The notes below the pieces were generated by a model. It made no database searches. It was not told where the DNA came from and worked only from the letters and a program-made list of their open reading frames with translations. DNA of 64,000 bases from Bradyrhizobium sp. BRP22 (GTDB lineage: Bacteria > Pseudomonadota > Alphaproteobacteria > Rhizobiales > Xanthobacteraceae). Position 1 is the stretch's first letter. Each line of letters opens with the position of its first letter. The DNA lies in the NCBI RefSeq assembly GCF_020194175.1, contig NZ_JADYVX010000001.1:186001-250000 (forward strand), written 5' to 3'. Position numbers and translations under genes: made by a program. This document shows positions 1-8,967 of this stretch, in pieces.

Positions 1-2
1 AC

Positions 3-578
3 GGCAAGGGCTTTGCGGTGGTGGCGTCCGAAGTCCGCAAGCTTGCCGAACGCAGCCAGGCGGCGGCAGCCGAGATCGGCATGCTCTCGGCGGAGACCGC
101 CAAGGTCGCCCAGGAAGCCGGCGGCATGCTCACCAAACTGGTGCCGGACATCAAGAAGACGGCGGACCTGGTCCAGGAAATCACCGCGGCCTGCCGCGAG
201 CAGGACGTCGGCTCGGCGCAGATCAACCAGGCGATCCAGCAACTCGACAAGGTGGGCCAGCAGAACGCCAGCGCGTCCGAGCAGGTTTCCTCGACCTCGG
301 AAGAACTCGCCTCGCAGGCCGAGCAGTTGCAGTCGACGATCGCCTTCTTCCGCATCGACCATGGCCGCAAGGCGGCCACCGCGCCGATCGACAAGGCCGT
401 CAGCCAGTTGCGGGCCAAGGCCGCGACGATGGCGGCTGCCGATCGCGGCGCCAGGAAGCCGCCGGTTGCTGAAACGAAGCCGCAAGCCCGTCGCGCGCTC
501 AAGGTTGCGAATGGCGGCGGTTTCGCCTTCGCATTGGACGAGGATGAGGACGATCGCGACGCTGACTTTCAGCGCTAA
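3..578 (+). CDS. Methyl-accepting chemotaxis protein, C-terminal part (cut by window edge)
   Basis: Only the last 191 codons of this receptor are inside the window; the reading frame is open from base 3. It begins in the conserved signalling tip ([19 protein letters not shown]), continues through the descending coiled coil ([20 protein letters not shown]) and ends in a flexible, Ala/Lys-rich tail finishing GGGFAFA...DDRDADFQR. Receptors of this class bind CheA and CheW at the tip and are methylated by CheR and demethylated by CheB, both encoded just downstream. It is almost identical over this region to the next gene, so the two are tandem paralogues. No CheR-tethering pentapeptide of the NWETF type is seen. 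The sensor domain cannot be assessed. Confidence 0.93.
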   Translation, partial: GKGFAVVASEVRKLAERSQAAAAEIGMLSAETAKVAQEAGGMLTKLVPDIKKTADLVQEITAACREQDVGSAQINQAIQQLDKVGQQNASASEQVSSTSEELASQAEQLQSTIAFFRIDHGRKAATAPIDKAVSQLRAKAATMAAADRGARKPPVAETKPQARRALKVANGGGFAFALDEDEDDRDADFQR

Positions 579-662
579 AGGGTGAAGCGTGAGTTAGGGG
601 GTTAGCAGGCCGGATCGTTCGCGGTCCGACCGATAATTCGAGCATTTCTTTTGGGGGCTGAA

Positions 663-2474
663 ATGAGACTTACCGTCAAAGCAAAGCTGGCCGGCGCCTT
701 TGGCCTTGTCATCCTGTTGTCCATGGTCGCGGGCGCGGTCGGCTACATCAAGCTCGGCGACATGGTCAGCACCGCCGAGACTCTCGTTTCGCGGGCCGGA
801 CGCATGGACAAGGCTGCCGAGCTTGAAAAGGGCATCCTGCTTCAGGTGCGGGCGGAGAAGAACGCCATCATCGCTCCGGAAAAGGACTACGATCAGTTCG
901 TCGCCGAGTTGGCGAAGATTCGCGAGCCGCTGTTCAAGACCAGAGACGAGATCTATGCCGGAGCGACCGACAGAGGCAAAAAGCTGATCGATGGCTTTTC
1001 GGCCGCCTACGTCAAGATGAATGCCTATCAGGACGAGACGGTTCGCCTCGCCAAGGTCGACAAGCTGGCGGCGACCGACCGTTCGATGAACGATGGCCGC
1101 AAGGTCGTGTCTGACGCACTGGCGGCCGCAAATGCTTACATCTCTCTCGTGAAGCAGGCCATGGCCGAGCAGACCGAGCAGGCAAGGCAGGATGGAGCGC
1201 GCGCCGAAATGCTGCTGATCATCCTGGTGATCACCTCGTTCGTGATCGCCGTGGCGGCGGCGACCTGGATTGCGCTTAACATCAGCCGCGGGCTCAGCCG
1301 AGCCGTGAATCTCGCCGATGCGGTTGCGATCGGCGACCTCAGCCAGAAGATCGACGTCGTCAGCAATGACGAGATCGGCGATCTCGTCAAGGCGCTGAAT
1401 GCGATGACGGTCAACCTGAACGGAACGGCAGCCATCGCCAACGAGATCGCGCAAGGTAATCTCACCGTCGACGCCAAGCGCCTGTCGGACAAGGACACGC
1501 TCGGCATGGCTCTCGAGCGCATGGTCGAGAAGCTGCGCATGATCGTCGCCGAAGCGCTGACGGCGGCGCAGAACGTCTCGGCCGGCAGCCAGGAACTCTC
1601 GGCCAGCGCCGAACAGCTCTCGCAAGGCGCCACCGAGCAGGCGTCCTCGGCCGAAGAAGCGTCCTCCTCGATGGAAGAAATGGCGGCCAATGTGAAGCAG
1701 AACGCCGAGAACGCCAACCAGACCGAGAAGATCGCGGCGCAGTCGGCCAAGGATGCGGAAGCGAGCGGTGGTGCGGTCGGCCGCGCCGTCCAGGCGATGC
1801 AGACGATCGCGGAAAAGATCACCATCGTGCAGGAGATCGCGCGCCAGACCGACCTCCTGGCGCTGAACGCCGCCGTCGAGGCAGCCCGTGCCGGCGAACA
1901 CGGCAAGGGCTTTGCGGTGGTCGCGTCCGAAGTCCGCAAGCTCGCCGAGCGCAGCCAGGCGGCGGCAGCCGAGATCGGCACGCTTTCGGCGGAGAGCGTG
2001 AAGGTGGCGCAGGAAGCCGGCGGCATGCTGGCCAAGCTGGTGCCTGACATCAAGAAGACGGCGGAGCTGGTGGAGGAGATCACCGCGGCCTGCCGCGAAC
2101 AGGATGTCGGCTCGGCGCAGATCAACCAGGCGATCCAGCAGCTCGACAAGGTCGGCCAGCAGAACGCCAGCGCATCCGAGCAGGTTTCCTCGACCTCGGA
2201 AGAGCTCGCCTCCCAGGCCGAGCAGTTGCAGTCGACGATCGCCTATTTCCGTATCGACCAGGCAAAGGACAGGCCCGCAGCGGCGATGCCGATCGACAGG
2301 GCCGTCGGCCAGCTCCGCGCCAAAGCCGCGACCATGGCGGCCGTTGACCGCAACGGCAAGAAGCCAGCCGCCAAGCCGGTGCGCGCGCACAAGGCGGCCG
2401 CCGCCGGCGGCGGCGGCTTCGCCTTCGCGATGGAAGACGGCGAGGATGATCGCGACGCGGATTTTCAGCGCTAG
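663..2474 (+). CDS. Methyl-accepting chemotaxis protein with 4-helix-bundle-like sensor
   Basis: A 603-aa transmembrane chemoreceptor. Domains in order: N-terminal membrane helix at about residues 8-28, a mostly helical periplasmic region to about 180, a second membrane helix at about 183-206 ([20 protein letters not shown]), HAMP region at about 207-260, then the long cytoplasmic hairpin with the tip [20 protein letters not shown], and a tail ending DDRDADFQR. The in-frame TTG at 651 is possible, but ATG 663 has GGGGG five bases upstream and gives a normal receptor N-terminus. It follows a near-identical receptor and precedes cheW, cheR and cheB, so it is probably co-transcribed with its own adaptation enzymes. 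The ligand cannot be read from the sequence. Confidence 0.95.
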   Translation: MRLTVKAKLAGAFGLVILLSMVAGAVGYIKLGDMVSTAETLVSRAGRMDKAAELEKGILLQVRAEKNAIIAPEKDYDQFVAELAKIREPLFKTRDEIYAGATDRGKKLIDGFSAAYVKMNAYQDETVRLAKVDKLAATDRSMNDGRKVVSDALAAANAYISLVKQAMAEQTEQARQDGARAEMLLIILVITSFVIAVAAATWIALNISRGLSRAVNLADAVAIGDLSQKIDVVSNDEIGDLVKALNAMTVNLNGTAAIANEIAQGNLTVDAKRLSDKDTLGMALERMVEKLRMIVAEALTAAQNVSAGSQELSASAEQLSQGATEQASSAEEASSSMEEMAANVKQNAENANQTEKIAAQSAKDAEASGGAVGRAVQAMQTIAEKITIVQEIARQTDLLALNAAVEAARAGEHGKGFAVVASEVRKLAERSQAAAAEIGTLSAESVKVAQEAGGMLAKLVPDIKKTAELVEEITAACREQDVGSAQINQAIQQLDKVGQQNASASEQVSSTSEELASQAEQLQSTIAYFRIDQAKDRPAAAMPIDRAVGQLRAKAATMAAVDRNGKKPAAKPVRAHKAAAAGGGGFAFAMEDGEDDRDADFQR

Positions 2475-2522
2475 AGCATGATCCTGAGAAACGGGAACCG
2501 GTTTTCCGAAAAGAACATGCTC
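2472..2522 (+). repeat. Intergenic palindromic element starting at the receptor stop codon
   Basis: The TAG stop of the receptor is the first triplet of an element whose ends GAGCATG (2474-2480) and CATGCTC (2516-2522) are inverted repeats. The interior carries GGGAACCGGTTTTCC. I remember this type of sequence as a dispersed intergenic repeat of Bradyrhizobium. It could fold into a hairpin between the receptor gene and cheW. Confidence 0.6.
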
Positions 2523-2590
2523 AGAAACGGAACACGCGGGACCGGTTCTTCAAGGCCGGTCCCTGCGATCTCTGACCGGAAGGACGGAAC

Positions 2591-3076
2591 ATGGCCAGCA
2601 CGGCTCAATATCTGACGCTCGGTCTCGCCGGGGAGACCTTCGGCATCAGCATCTGCAACGTTCGTGAAATCCTCGACATGCGCCCGATTTCGCGTCTGCC
2701 GCACGCGCCGCATTTCATGCTCGGCATGATCGACGTGCGTGGGAGTGGCTATCCGATTGTCGACCTCAGGCTGAAGCTCGATCTGCCGAGCGTGCCGGCA
2801 ACGGAGGCGACCCGCATCATCATCCTGGACGTGCCGATGAAAGACCGCCTGGTCGGCGTCGGCTTCGTGGCGGATTGCGTGTTCGAGGTCACCGACATCG
2901 ACGAGGATTCGATTGGTCCCGTGCCCTCGGTCGGCGGACGCTGGCAATCCGACTACATCGCGGGCATCGGACGCAAGGGAGAAAAGTTCGTCATCATCTT
3001 CGACCTCGCGCGATTGATGGCCGATGCGGAAGTGCCCGCCGAGGAAGTCGGGATCGACGCATCGGCCGCAGCTTAA
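2591..3076 (+). CDS. cheW: Chemotaxis coupling protein CheW
   Basis: A 161-aa cytoplasmic adaptor that links chemoreceptors to the kinase CheA. A single CheW domain fills the protein: the strand pair YLTLGLAGETFGISICNVRE, the conserved loop around MIDVRGSGYPIVDLR, and the closing KFVIIFDLARLM. Length is normal for the family. ATG 2591 follows GGAAGGACGGAAC, a reasonable ribosome binding site. It lies between two receptors and cheR/cheB in the same direction. No cheA or cheY is visible, so they must be upstream of the window or elsewhere. The C-terminal tail (PAEEVGIDASAAA) is variable in the family. Confidence 0.95.
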   Translation: MASTAQYLTLGLAGETFGISICNVREILDMRPISRLPHAPHFMLGMIDVRGSGYPIVDLRLKLDLPSVPATEATRIIILDVPMKDRLVGVGFVADCVFEVTDIDEDSIGPVPSVGGRWQSDYIAGIGRKGEKFVIIFDLARLMADAEVPAEEVGIDASAAA

Positions 3077-3092
3077 GCTTGCGAAATCGGCG

Positions 3093-3935
3093 ATGCTGGG
3101 GGCCGGGATACATCTATCCGATCGTCAATTCCGCACGATCGCTGAATTGATCGAGGGGCAGGTGGGCATCAAGCTGCCTGCCGGCAAGCGCCTGATGCTG
3201 GAAGGGCGGCTGCACAAGCGCGTCCGCGCGCTCAATTATTCCGGGCTCAACGAATATGTGGAGCAACTGTTCGACAAAAACCTGCCTGACAACGAGCTCA
3301 CACATCTGATTGATGTGGTCACGACCAACAAGACGGATTTCTTCCGCGAGCCGGCGCATTTCACGTTCCTGAAGGAGGTCGCGGTACCGGTGCTCTTGAA
3401 GCCTCGCGGCCGCGGATCGCACGGCCTGAAGATATGGAGCGCGGCCTGCTCGACCGGCATGGAAGCCTATACGACCGCAATGGTTCTCGACGACATGACG
3501 AGATCCGGCACCAGATTCCAGTTTCGTATCCTCGGCACCGATATCTCGACCGCGGTCCTGCGGCTTGCCAAGACTGCGATCTATACGCGCGACGTTATCG
3601 CACCGGTCCCTTCCGAGTTCGTGAAGCGCTACTTCCTGTCGTCGAAAGACCGCTCGCGCAACGAGGTGCGCGTGGTGCCGGAACTGCGGCGACTGACGAA
3701 TTTCATGCGGATGAATTTGATGGATTCAAGCTATCCCGTGGACCGTGACGTCGACATCATCTTCTGCCGGAACGTCCTGATCTATTTCGACCGGCAGACG
3801 CAGCGCAAGGTGGTCGATCAGCTTTGCTCCCATCTGCGGCCGGGAGGCTATCTGATGGTGGGACATTCCGAATCGATGATCCACAATACGGTGCCGGCAT
3901 TGAAGCAGGTTCAGCCAACCATCTTTAGAGTGTAG
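3093..3935 (+). CDS. cheR: Chemotaxis protein methyltransferase CheR
   Basis: A 280-aa S-adenosylmethionine-dependent enzyme that methylates glutamates on chemoreceptors. The N-terminal helical domain (about 1-75) is followed by the SAM-binding fold: [17 protein letters not shown] at motif [15 protein letters not shown], and [13 protein letters not shown] near the active site. An upstream in-frame start at 3024 lies inside cheW; ATG 3093 gives the usual CheR N-terminus ([20 protein letters not shown]) and lies 16 bases after the cheW stop. Motif I is atypical: the usual STGEEPY reads STGMEAY, which changes an acidic residue of the motif. The rest of the fold looks intact, so activity is likely but not certain. 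Confidence 0.93.
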   Translation: MLGAGIHLSDRQFRTIAELIEGQVGIKLPAGKRLMLEGRLHKRVRALNYSGLNEYVEQLFDKNLPDNELTHLIDVVTTNKTDFFREPAHFTFLKEVAVPVLLKPRGRGSHGLKIWSAACSTGMEAYTTAMVLDDMTRSGTRFQFRILGTDISTAVLRLAKTAIYTRDVIAPVPSEFVKRYFLSSKDRSRNEVRVVPELRRLTNFMRMNLMDSSYPVDRDVDIIFCRNVLIYFDRQTQRKVVDQLCSHLRPGGYLMVGHSESMIHNTVPALKQVQPTIFRV

Positions 3936-3954
3936 CAACGTGGAGCGCACGGCA

Positions 3955-5046
3955 ATGCCCAGGCAGAAACTTCGCGTGCTGATCGTGGACGATTCGGCGT
4001 CCGTGCGCCAAATCCTCACGACCATCCTGAGCGAGGATCCCGAGATCGAGGTGATGGCGACCGCATCCGATCCGTTCGCCGCGGCACGCCGGCTGCAGAA
4101 CGAATTGCCCGACGTGATCATCCTCGACATCGAGATGCCGCGCATGGATGGCATCACGTTCCTCCGCAAGATCATGGCGCAGCGCCCGATCCCGGTGATC
4201 ATCTGCTCTTCGCTCACCGAAGAGGGCTCCGATCAGATGTTCGAAGCCTTCGAAGCCGGCGCAGTCGATATCGTTCCCAAGCCGCGGATCGATACCCGGC
4301 AGGCGCTGCTGGAATGTTCGACCCGGCTGCGCGAAGCCGTGAAATCGGCGGCGCGTGCGCGCGTGCGTCCACGCCTGCAACGGCGCATCGTCGAGAAGAA
4401 GCTGACTGCGGATGCCATCATCCCGCCACCGATCCAGGGACGTTCGCGGCCGACCACCGAACGCATCGTCTGCATCGGCGTCTCGACCGGCGGCACCGAA
4501 GCGCTGCTCGACGTGCTGGAGGCGCTGCCGCCGAACGGTCCGGGGATCCTGATCGTCCAGCACATGCCGCAGGGCTTCACCGCCGCATTTGCGAGGCGTC
4601 TCGACGGCGCGTGCCAGATCGCGGTGAAAGAGGCGGAGGATGGCGAGCCGGTGCAGCCGGGCTGCGCCTATATCGCGCCGGGCGCGCGCCACATGCTGCT
4701 GCAGCGGACCGGCCTGCGTTACAGCATCGCGATCAAGGACGGTCCGCCGGTGTCGCGGCATCGGCCCTCGGCCGACGTCCTGTTTCGTTCGGCCGCCCAG
4801 TATGCCGGCCGCAATGCGCTCGGGATCATCATGACGGGAATGGGCGACGACGGCGCGAGAGGCCTGTTGGAGATGCGCAAGCTTGGCGCTGCGACGCGCG
4901 CGCAGGATGAAGAGAGTTGCGTGGTGTTCGGAATGCCGAAGGAGGCGATCGCGCACGGCGCCGTGGAGAAGGTGGTCTCGCTCAGCCAGATTCCACGAGA
5001 AATCATGCTCTGGCACCAGGCCGGACAACCTGCCCTGACGGAATGA
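3955..5046 (+). CDS. cheB: Chemotaxis response regulator / protein-glutamate methylesterase CheB
   Basis: A 363-aa two-domain enzyme that removes receptor methyl groups when phosphorylated by CheA. The receiver domain occupies about 1-125, with the acidic pocket VLIVDD, the phosphoacceptor in [12 protein letters not shown] and the lysine in IVPKPR. The catalytic domain has the serine motif [12 protein letters not shown], the histidine motif IVQHMPQGF and the aspartate motif [15 protein letters not shown] 3940 is in frame, but ATG 3955 has GGAG (3942-3945) nine bases upstream and gives the standard N-terminus. It follows cheR by 19 bases and precedes a further chemotaxis-like gene by 4 bases. 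Confidence 0.96.
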   Translation: MPRQKLRVLIVDDSASVRQILTTILSEDPEIEVMATASDPFAAARRLQNELPDVIILDIEMPRMDGITFLRKIMAQRPIPVIICSSLTEEGSDQMFEAFEAGAVDIVPKPRIDTRQALLECSTRLREAVKSAARARVRPRLQRRIVEKKLTADAIIPPPIQGRSRPTTERIVCIGVSTGGTEALLDVLEALPPNGPGILIVQHMPQGFTAAFARRLDGACQIAVKEAEDGEPVQPGCAYIAPGARHMLLQRTGLRYSIAIKDGPPVSRHRPSADVLFRSAAQYAGRNALGIIMTGMGDDGARGLLEMRKLGAATRAQDEESCVVFGMPKEAIAHGAVEKVVSLSQIPREIMLWHQAGQPALTE

Positions 5047-5050
5047 TGCA

Positions 5051-6787
5051 ATGATCCCCTTAGACGACCAGACCGACACGGTTGCCGCGGCGGTTGCGAC
5101 CATCGAGGACGTGTCGTCCCGCATCGAGGATAGTTTTGCCAGGGTCGGCAATCATCTCGGTCGCGGCCACGCTCTGTTCAAGGAGCTCGAAGGTGCGCTC
5201 ACCGAACTCTCGCGCGAAATGTCGGGTGCGGAAATCGAAGGCACGTCGGCAGCACTGCAGGACATTGCCGGCCGGCTGACCGCGCTTGCCGAGGCGCTGC
5301 CGGCGGAAAGCGCGCTTCTTGGCCGGATCGGCGAGGATGCCGAGGCGGCATCGGCGCAGATCGCGCCACTGTTCAAACACATCCAGATGATCTCGATCAT
5401 TGCACGGAGCGCTCGCATCGAGGCGGCTTCGCTGGATGGCGATCGCGACAGTTTCCTTGATTTCACCAAGGAGGCCTTCGAGCTCGGGCAATCGGTCCAG
5501 CATTCGATCGAGAGCTGCGCGCGCGATCAGAAGCTGCTGTCGGTGGCGGTCGAAACCGCGCTCAATCGGCAGAAGGAATTCGAGAAGCTCTATCGCGAAC
5601 AGCTTCTCTCGGCGAGCGCCGGTCTGATCTCGGCCTATACGGGGATGCGCGAGCAGCAGGACAAGAGCGTCCATCTCGTCGAGCTGGCGGGCAGCAGTAC
5701 CAGGAAGATCGCCGATGCCGTCGGCAGCGCGATCATCTCGCTGCAGTCCGGCGACAGCACGCGGCAACGTCTGGAGCATGTCTGCAGCGGCTTGCGGCGC
5801 GTTGCCGGGAGGGCGGCGAGCATCGTTCCAGGTCATGAAGCGGATGCCGGCGCGCAAAGGGCCCAAATCATCCGTCAGCTTCAGGCCGCGCAACTGAAGG
5901 ATGCGGAGCGCGAATTCGGCGATGACATCGGCGCGATCGTCCGTTCGCTGAATGCCATTCTTGGTGATGCGACCGGCGTGGTCGCGCAAGGGCGCTCAGT
6001 CTATGGCGGCCGCGACGGCGAGGCGCAGTCGTTCCTTGCAGTCATCAAGCAAACCTTGGCGCAGGCCTCCGAACTGATCGCGACCTGCGAGAGTTCGGGC
6101 AAATCAGTCGATGCCGCCCTCTCTGTCGTCGAAGATACGCTCGGCAAGTTTCGTCTGGCGATCGCGGGGCTTGGCGAGGCCGTCGTCGACATCATCCTGA
6201 TCGGCATGAACGCCAGCCTCAAGGCCGGCCATCTCGGCGTCAAGGGCAACGCGTTTGTCGTGATCGCCAACGAGCTCAAGGTGACCGCGGATCAGGTCTC
6301 CGCCGGCGCTTCCAGGCTGAAGCCGATCCTCGACCGCATCGAACGCGCGGCCGCCGATCTCAAGGAACTGCGCGATCATGGAAATCCCGCGCAATTGACC
6401 AGGCTCGAGCCTTCGATCCTGCAGACGCTGCAGGAGAGCGAGGCCGGCAACGCGCGGCTCGGCCGGCTGATGGACCGGCTCGTCCGTGAGGGCGCCGAAT
6501 TCGAGGCCCTGATGGGCGGTGCACGAGATCTGATGACTGCACTCGGCGAGGCGTCGACGTCGCTTCCGGCTGCTGCCGCGCGCCTCGAGGCATCGAGCGC
6601 AATCGCGGTAAAGCTGTCGCTGACATCAAGCGATCAGGCGGTGCTGGACGATCTGTTTGCGCAATACACGATGGAACGGGAGCGGCAGGTGCATCGCGAC
6701 GTTATGCAGCGCCTCGGCTTGATGTCGAAGTCCGCGCCGCACCGGCCCGAAGCGGAGGTGCTTGACGACGGCGTGCTGCTGTTCTGA
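5051..6787 (+). CDS. Soluble coiled-coil protein with two degenerate chemoreceptor-tip motifs
   Basis: A 578-aa, almost wholly helical cytoplasmic protein without a signal peptide or membrane segment, starting 4 bases after cheB and so almost surely in the chemotaxis operon. Two segments look like decayed receptor tips. The first, at about 110-150, reads HIQMISIIARSARIEAAS...FLDFTKEAFELGQSVQ. The second, at about 380-418, reads IGMNASLKAGHLGVKGNAFV followed by VIANELKVTADQVS, which aligns with the receptor motif [29 protein letters not shown]. Both lack the full consensus used to bind CheA and CheW. It could be a receptor-array scaffold, a decoy or an adaptor; the function is unknown. Annotation pipelines may simply call it a chemotaxis protein. 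Confidence 0.85.
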   Translation: MIPLDDQTDTVAAAVATIEDVSSRIEDSFARVGNHLGRGHALFKELEGALTELSREMSGAEIEGTSAALQDIAGRLTALAEALPAESALLGRIGEDAEAASAQIAPLFKHIQMISIIARSARIEAASLDGDRDSFLDFTKEAFELGQSVQHSIESCARDQKLLSVAVETALNRQKEFEKLYREQLLSASAGLISAYTGMREQQDKSVHLVELAGSSTRKIADAVGSAIISLQSGDSTRQRLEHVCSGLRRVAGRAASIVPGHEADAGAQRAQIIRQLQAAQLKDAEREFGDDIGAIVRSLNAILGDATGVVAQGRSVYGGRDGEAQSFLAVIKQTLAQASELIATCESSGKSVDAALSVVEDTLGKFRLAIAGLGEAVVDIILIGMNASLKAGHLGVKGNAFVVIANELKVTADQVSAGASRLKPILDRIERAAADLKELRDHGNPAQLTRLEPSILQTLQESEAGNARLGRLMDRLVREGAEFEALMGGARDLMTALGEASTSLPAAAARLEASSAIAVKLSLTSSDQAVLDDLFAQYTMERERQVHRDVMQRLGLMSKSAPHRPEAEVLDDGVLLF

Positions 6788-6806
6788 GAACGCAGGATGC
6801 AGCACG

Positions 6807-8270
6807 CTATCCGCGAAGAAACTTGAAGAAGCGCACCCACCTCTCGAACACCACAACCCGGCCATCGACGATCGCGTCGCTGACGCCATCGCGGCGGAAG
6901 TGAACAGGCCCGCCCTCCATGATGCAATCGGCACGGAAGTCCGCCGATGAGCCACTGGGCCGTTCCGAATAATTGCGGCTCCGGTCTCGCTCGTCAGGAC
7001 AGACGTACCAGAGAAGGAACAGCAGCATCAGTCCGTTGGTCAGCAGGGCCGTGCTCAAGGGAACGTTGAGCAGCGCCAGCAGGGCAAGTGTGGATGACGT
7101 TGCGATCATCAAGGGCGAGAGATGCCGCGAGCAGCTGTTGCCGATGGAGAGCACCAATCCGCACACGAACATCACCAGGGGCAACCAGATCAAGCCGACC
7201 GAGGCGATGCCCTCGGTCGCGAACAATGAAGCATTCAGGTTTCCGACGCCGTACTGATTGGCGAAAATGACGCTGAGCTGCTCCGAATAATGGCAGCCGG
7301 AGATCATTCTGACGATATTGATCTGGCAGAAGTAAGTCTTCGGATGCGCGGCAAAGAAATCGGCATAATAGTCGATTGCGATCGAAGGGATCGCAAACAT
7401 TCGCTCGTTCGTGTAGCCGAACACGAAATGGGCGATCGGATTCTCCGCGGGCAGGATCGCGTGAACGAGTAATCCGAACGCGAGCGGGGTGCCGAGGGAG
7501 ATGACGGCCGCCTGCTTCGGCTCGAAGGATCGAAAGATCAGAAAGACGAAGGGAAGCCATACTGCAGCGAACAGAACTGTCTTGTTCAGTAATGTCGGGT
7601 AGAAGCATGGTATCAGCAGCAGGCTGACCGCGGCGAGCAGGCGCGATCCGCGCTGCGCGTAGAAGGCGAATGCAAACGGCAGCACGGCATAAATGACATT
7701 GTTGGTCGCATAGTTCAGAAGAGTTGGCCGCGCTATGCCGGCGCGTAGCTGTTCCGCCGCGCGCAATCCTACAAGGGCGAAGCCGTAGCGGAAGTTCAGC
7801 AGCAGAATCAGCGCCGCGATGATGAGCAGGATCTTGACGCAGAGATCCATTGTCTTCGCCTTGAGTCTGAACATTCGTGGCGCCGGCCGGCTCTGAAGCA
7901 GAGCCGGCATCAGGAATGCCACTAAAGATGCAAGCACCGACCAGCGCGCGATGACGGGGTCATAGCGGGAGGAGGTGAAGTAGCTGAGCCAGACAAAGCC
8001 GGTAACCATTCCGAAGAATGCCACGCCCACCGAATATCCGAAGCTGAAGTTCGCGAAGGCGAACAGCGGCAACAGGCATAGCGATATTGCCGTACCAAGC
8101 ACGGCGGTCCACGACGGGCTGAGAGCGACCCCTGCAGCAAGCTCCACCGCGGTCAACGATGTCACGACGATCACCAGATAGACCGCGAGCAGCGCCAGAG
8201 CAGCCAGTTCGCTGGATCCGGTCAGCTCGAAATGCCATCGACGTGGAAAAGACCGGTCAGCATACTGCAT
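6807..8270 (-). CDS. Polytopic membrane protein, O-antigen polymerase (Wzy)-like
   Basis: A 487-aa inner-membrane protein with about ten to twelve hydrophobic segments, for example LAALALLAVYLVIVVTSL near the N-terminus and GLMLLFLLWYVCPDE near residue 420, then a soluble tail of about 60 residues. A large loop near residues 270-340 (ERMFAIPSIAIDYYADFF...QINIVRMISGCHYSEQL) fits the periplasmic loop of polysaccharide polymerases. Wzy proteins join repeat units on undecaprenyl phosphate and share little sequence, so the call rests on topology and context. It is the last gene of a minus-strand group with a NeuD-like acetyltransferase and a DegT aminotransferase. It converges on the chemotaxis operon with only 19 bases between stop codons. 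It could instead be another polysaccharide membrane enzyme. Confidence 0.65.
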   Translation of the reverse strand: MQYADRSFPRRWHFELTGSSELAALALLAVYLVIVVTSLTAVELAAGVALSPSWTAVLGTAISLCLLPLFAFANFSFGYSVGVAFFGMVTGFVWLSYFTSSRYDPVIARWSVLASLVAFLMPALLQSRPAPRMFRLKAKTMDLCVKILLIIAALILLLNFRYGFALVGLRAAEQLRAGIARPTLLNYATNNVIYAVLPFAFAFYAQRGSRLLAAVSLLLIPCFYPTLLNKTVLFAAVWLPFVFLIFRSFEPKQAAVISLGTPLAFGLLVHAILPAENPIAHFVFGYTNERMFAIPSIAIDYYADFFAAHPKTYFCQINIVRMISGCHYSEQLSVIFANQYGVGNLNASLFATEGIASVGLIWLPLVMFVCGLVLSIGNSCSRHLSPLMIATSSTLALLALLNVPLSTALLTNGLMLLFLLWYVCPDERDRSRNYSERPSGSSADFRADCIMEGGPVHFRRDGVSDAIVDGRVVVFERWVRFFKFLRG

Positions 8271-8325
8271 GGGAAGCCAAGGATTGGGATGGGGCCGGCT
8301 CGGATCTTCGTCCTCAAGTCAAAGC

Positions 8326-8967
8326 TCAGTAGACGGTGCGGCCGCCTGTCGAGAGAGGTCTTGCCGGGCAGCCGACATAGGTCCCGGGCGCGTTCAAGGA
8401 TTTGATCACCGCTGCGCCGGCACCGATCGTGATGTTGTCGCCGACGCTGATGCCATCGATCACGGTCGCGCCTGTCCCGAGGAAAACGAAGTTGCCGACA
8501 CGGCTCCGTCCTGCCACCACTGAATTTACCGAGATGTGCGAAAAATCGCCCACTTCGGATTCGTGCTCGACGATTGCGCCGGTGTTGATGATGCAACCCT
8601 GCCCGACTCGCGCCATGGGACCAATATGGGCGTGATGTCCCACAAAGCATCCGGGCGATATCGAGGCGCCCACATCCACTGTTGCATGGCTCGAGATAAT
8701 TTTTGCCAAATCCCACCCCGCCGATTGCGCGAATTCAACTTGCCGCTTCCGCTTGGCGTTGTCGCCGACCCCGGGGATGCACGACCATCCCGGCGGCATC
8801 GTCTCGGGGAGCTCGCGCCTTACCTGAAAGCCGAGGAAGGACTCATCATCTCTTGCATTTTCATCCACGAACAGGAGCGACCGCACGCCATTTGCGATCG
8901 CAACTGCGGCGACGCTTCGGGCGTGTCCTCCGAATCCCAGTATCAGGAGCCCGCTGTCACCTTTCAT
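8326..8967 (-). CDS. NeuD/PglD-family sugar O/N-acetyltransferase
   Basis: A 213-aa enzyme expected to move an acetyl group from acetyl-CoA to a nucleotide-linked sugar. The first 80 residues form a Rossmann-like nucleotide-sugar domain with GFGGHARSVAAVA. From about 90 the hexapeptide repeats of a left-handed beta helix follow (DVGASISPGCFVGHHAHIGP, then INTGAIVEHESEVGDF and VIDGISVGDNITIGAGAAV). The histidine in IVEHE is in the place of the catalytic base of PglD-type enzymes. The start overlaps the end of the upstream aminotransferase by 11 bases, so the two are translationally coupled. Next to a 4-amino-sugar aminotransferase and gmd, N-acetylation of a GDP-perosamine-like sugar (PerB-like role) is the best inference. 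Confidence 0.85.
   Translation of the reverse strand: MKGDSGLLILGFGGHARSVAAVAIANGVRSLLFVDENARDDESFLGFQVRRELPETMPPGWSCIPGVGDNAKRKRQVEFAQSAGWDLAKIISSHATVDVGASISPGCFVGHHAHIGPMARVGQGCIINTGAIVEHESEVGDFSHISVNSVVAGRSRVGNFVFLGTGATVIDGISVGDNITIGAGAAVIKSLNAPGTYVGCPARPLSTGGRTVY

Noticed and set aside
594..2390. A 598-codon open frame on the minus strand opposite the second chemoreceptor
   Set aside because: It is the antisense shadow of a GC-rich gene. The translation is Arg/Asp/His-rich with no domain, and the plus-strand receptor is unmistakable.
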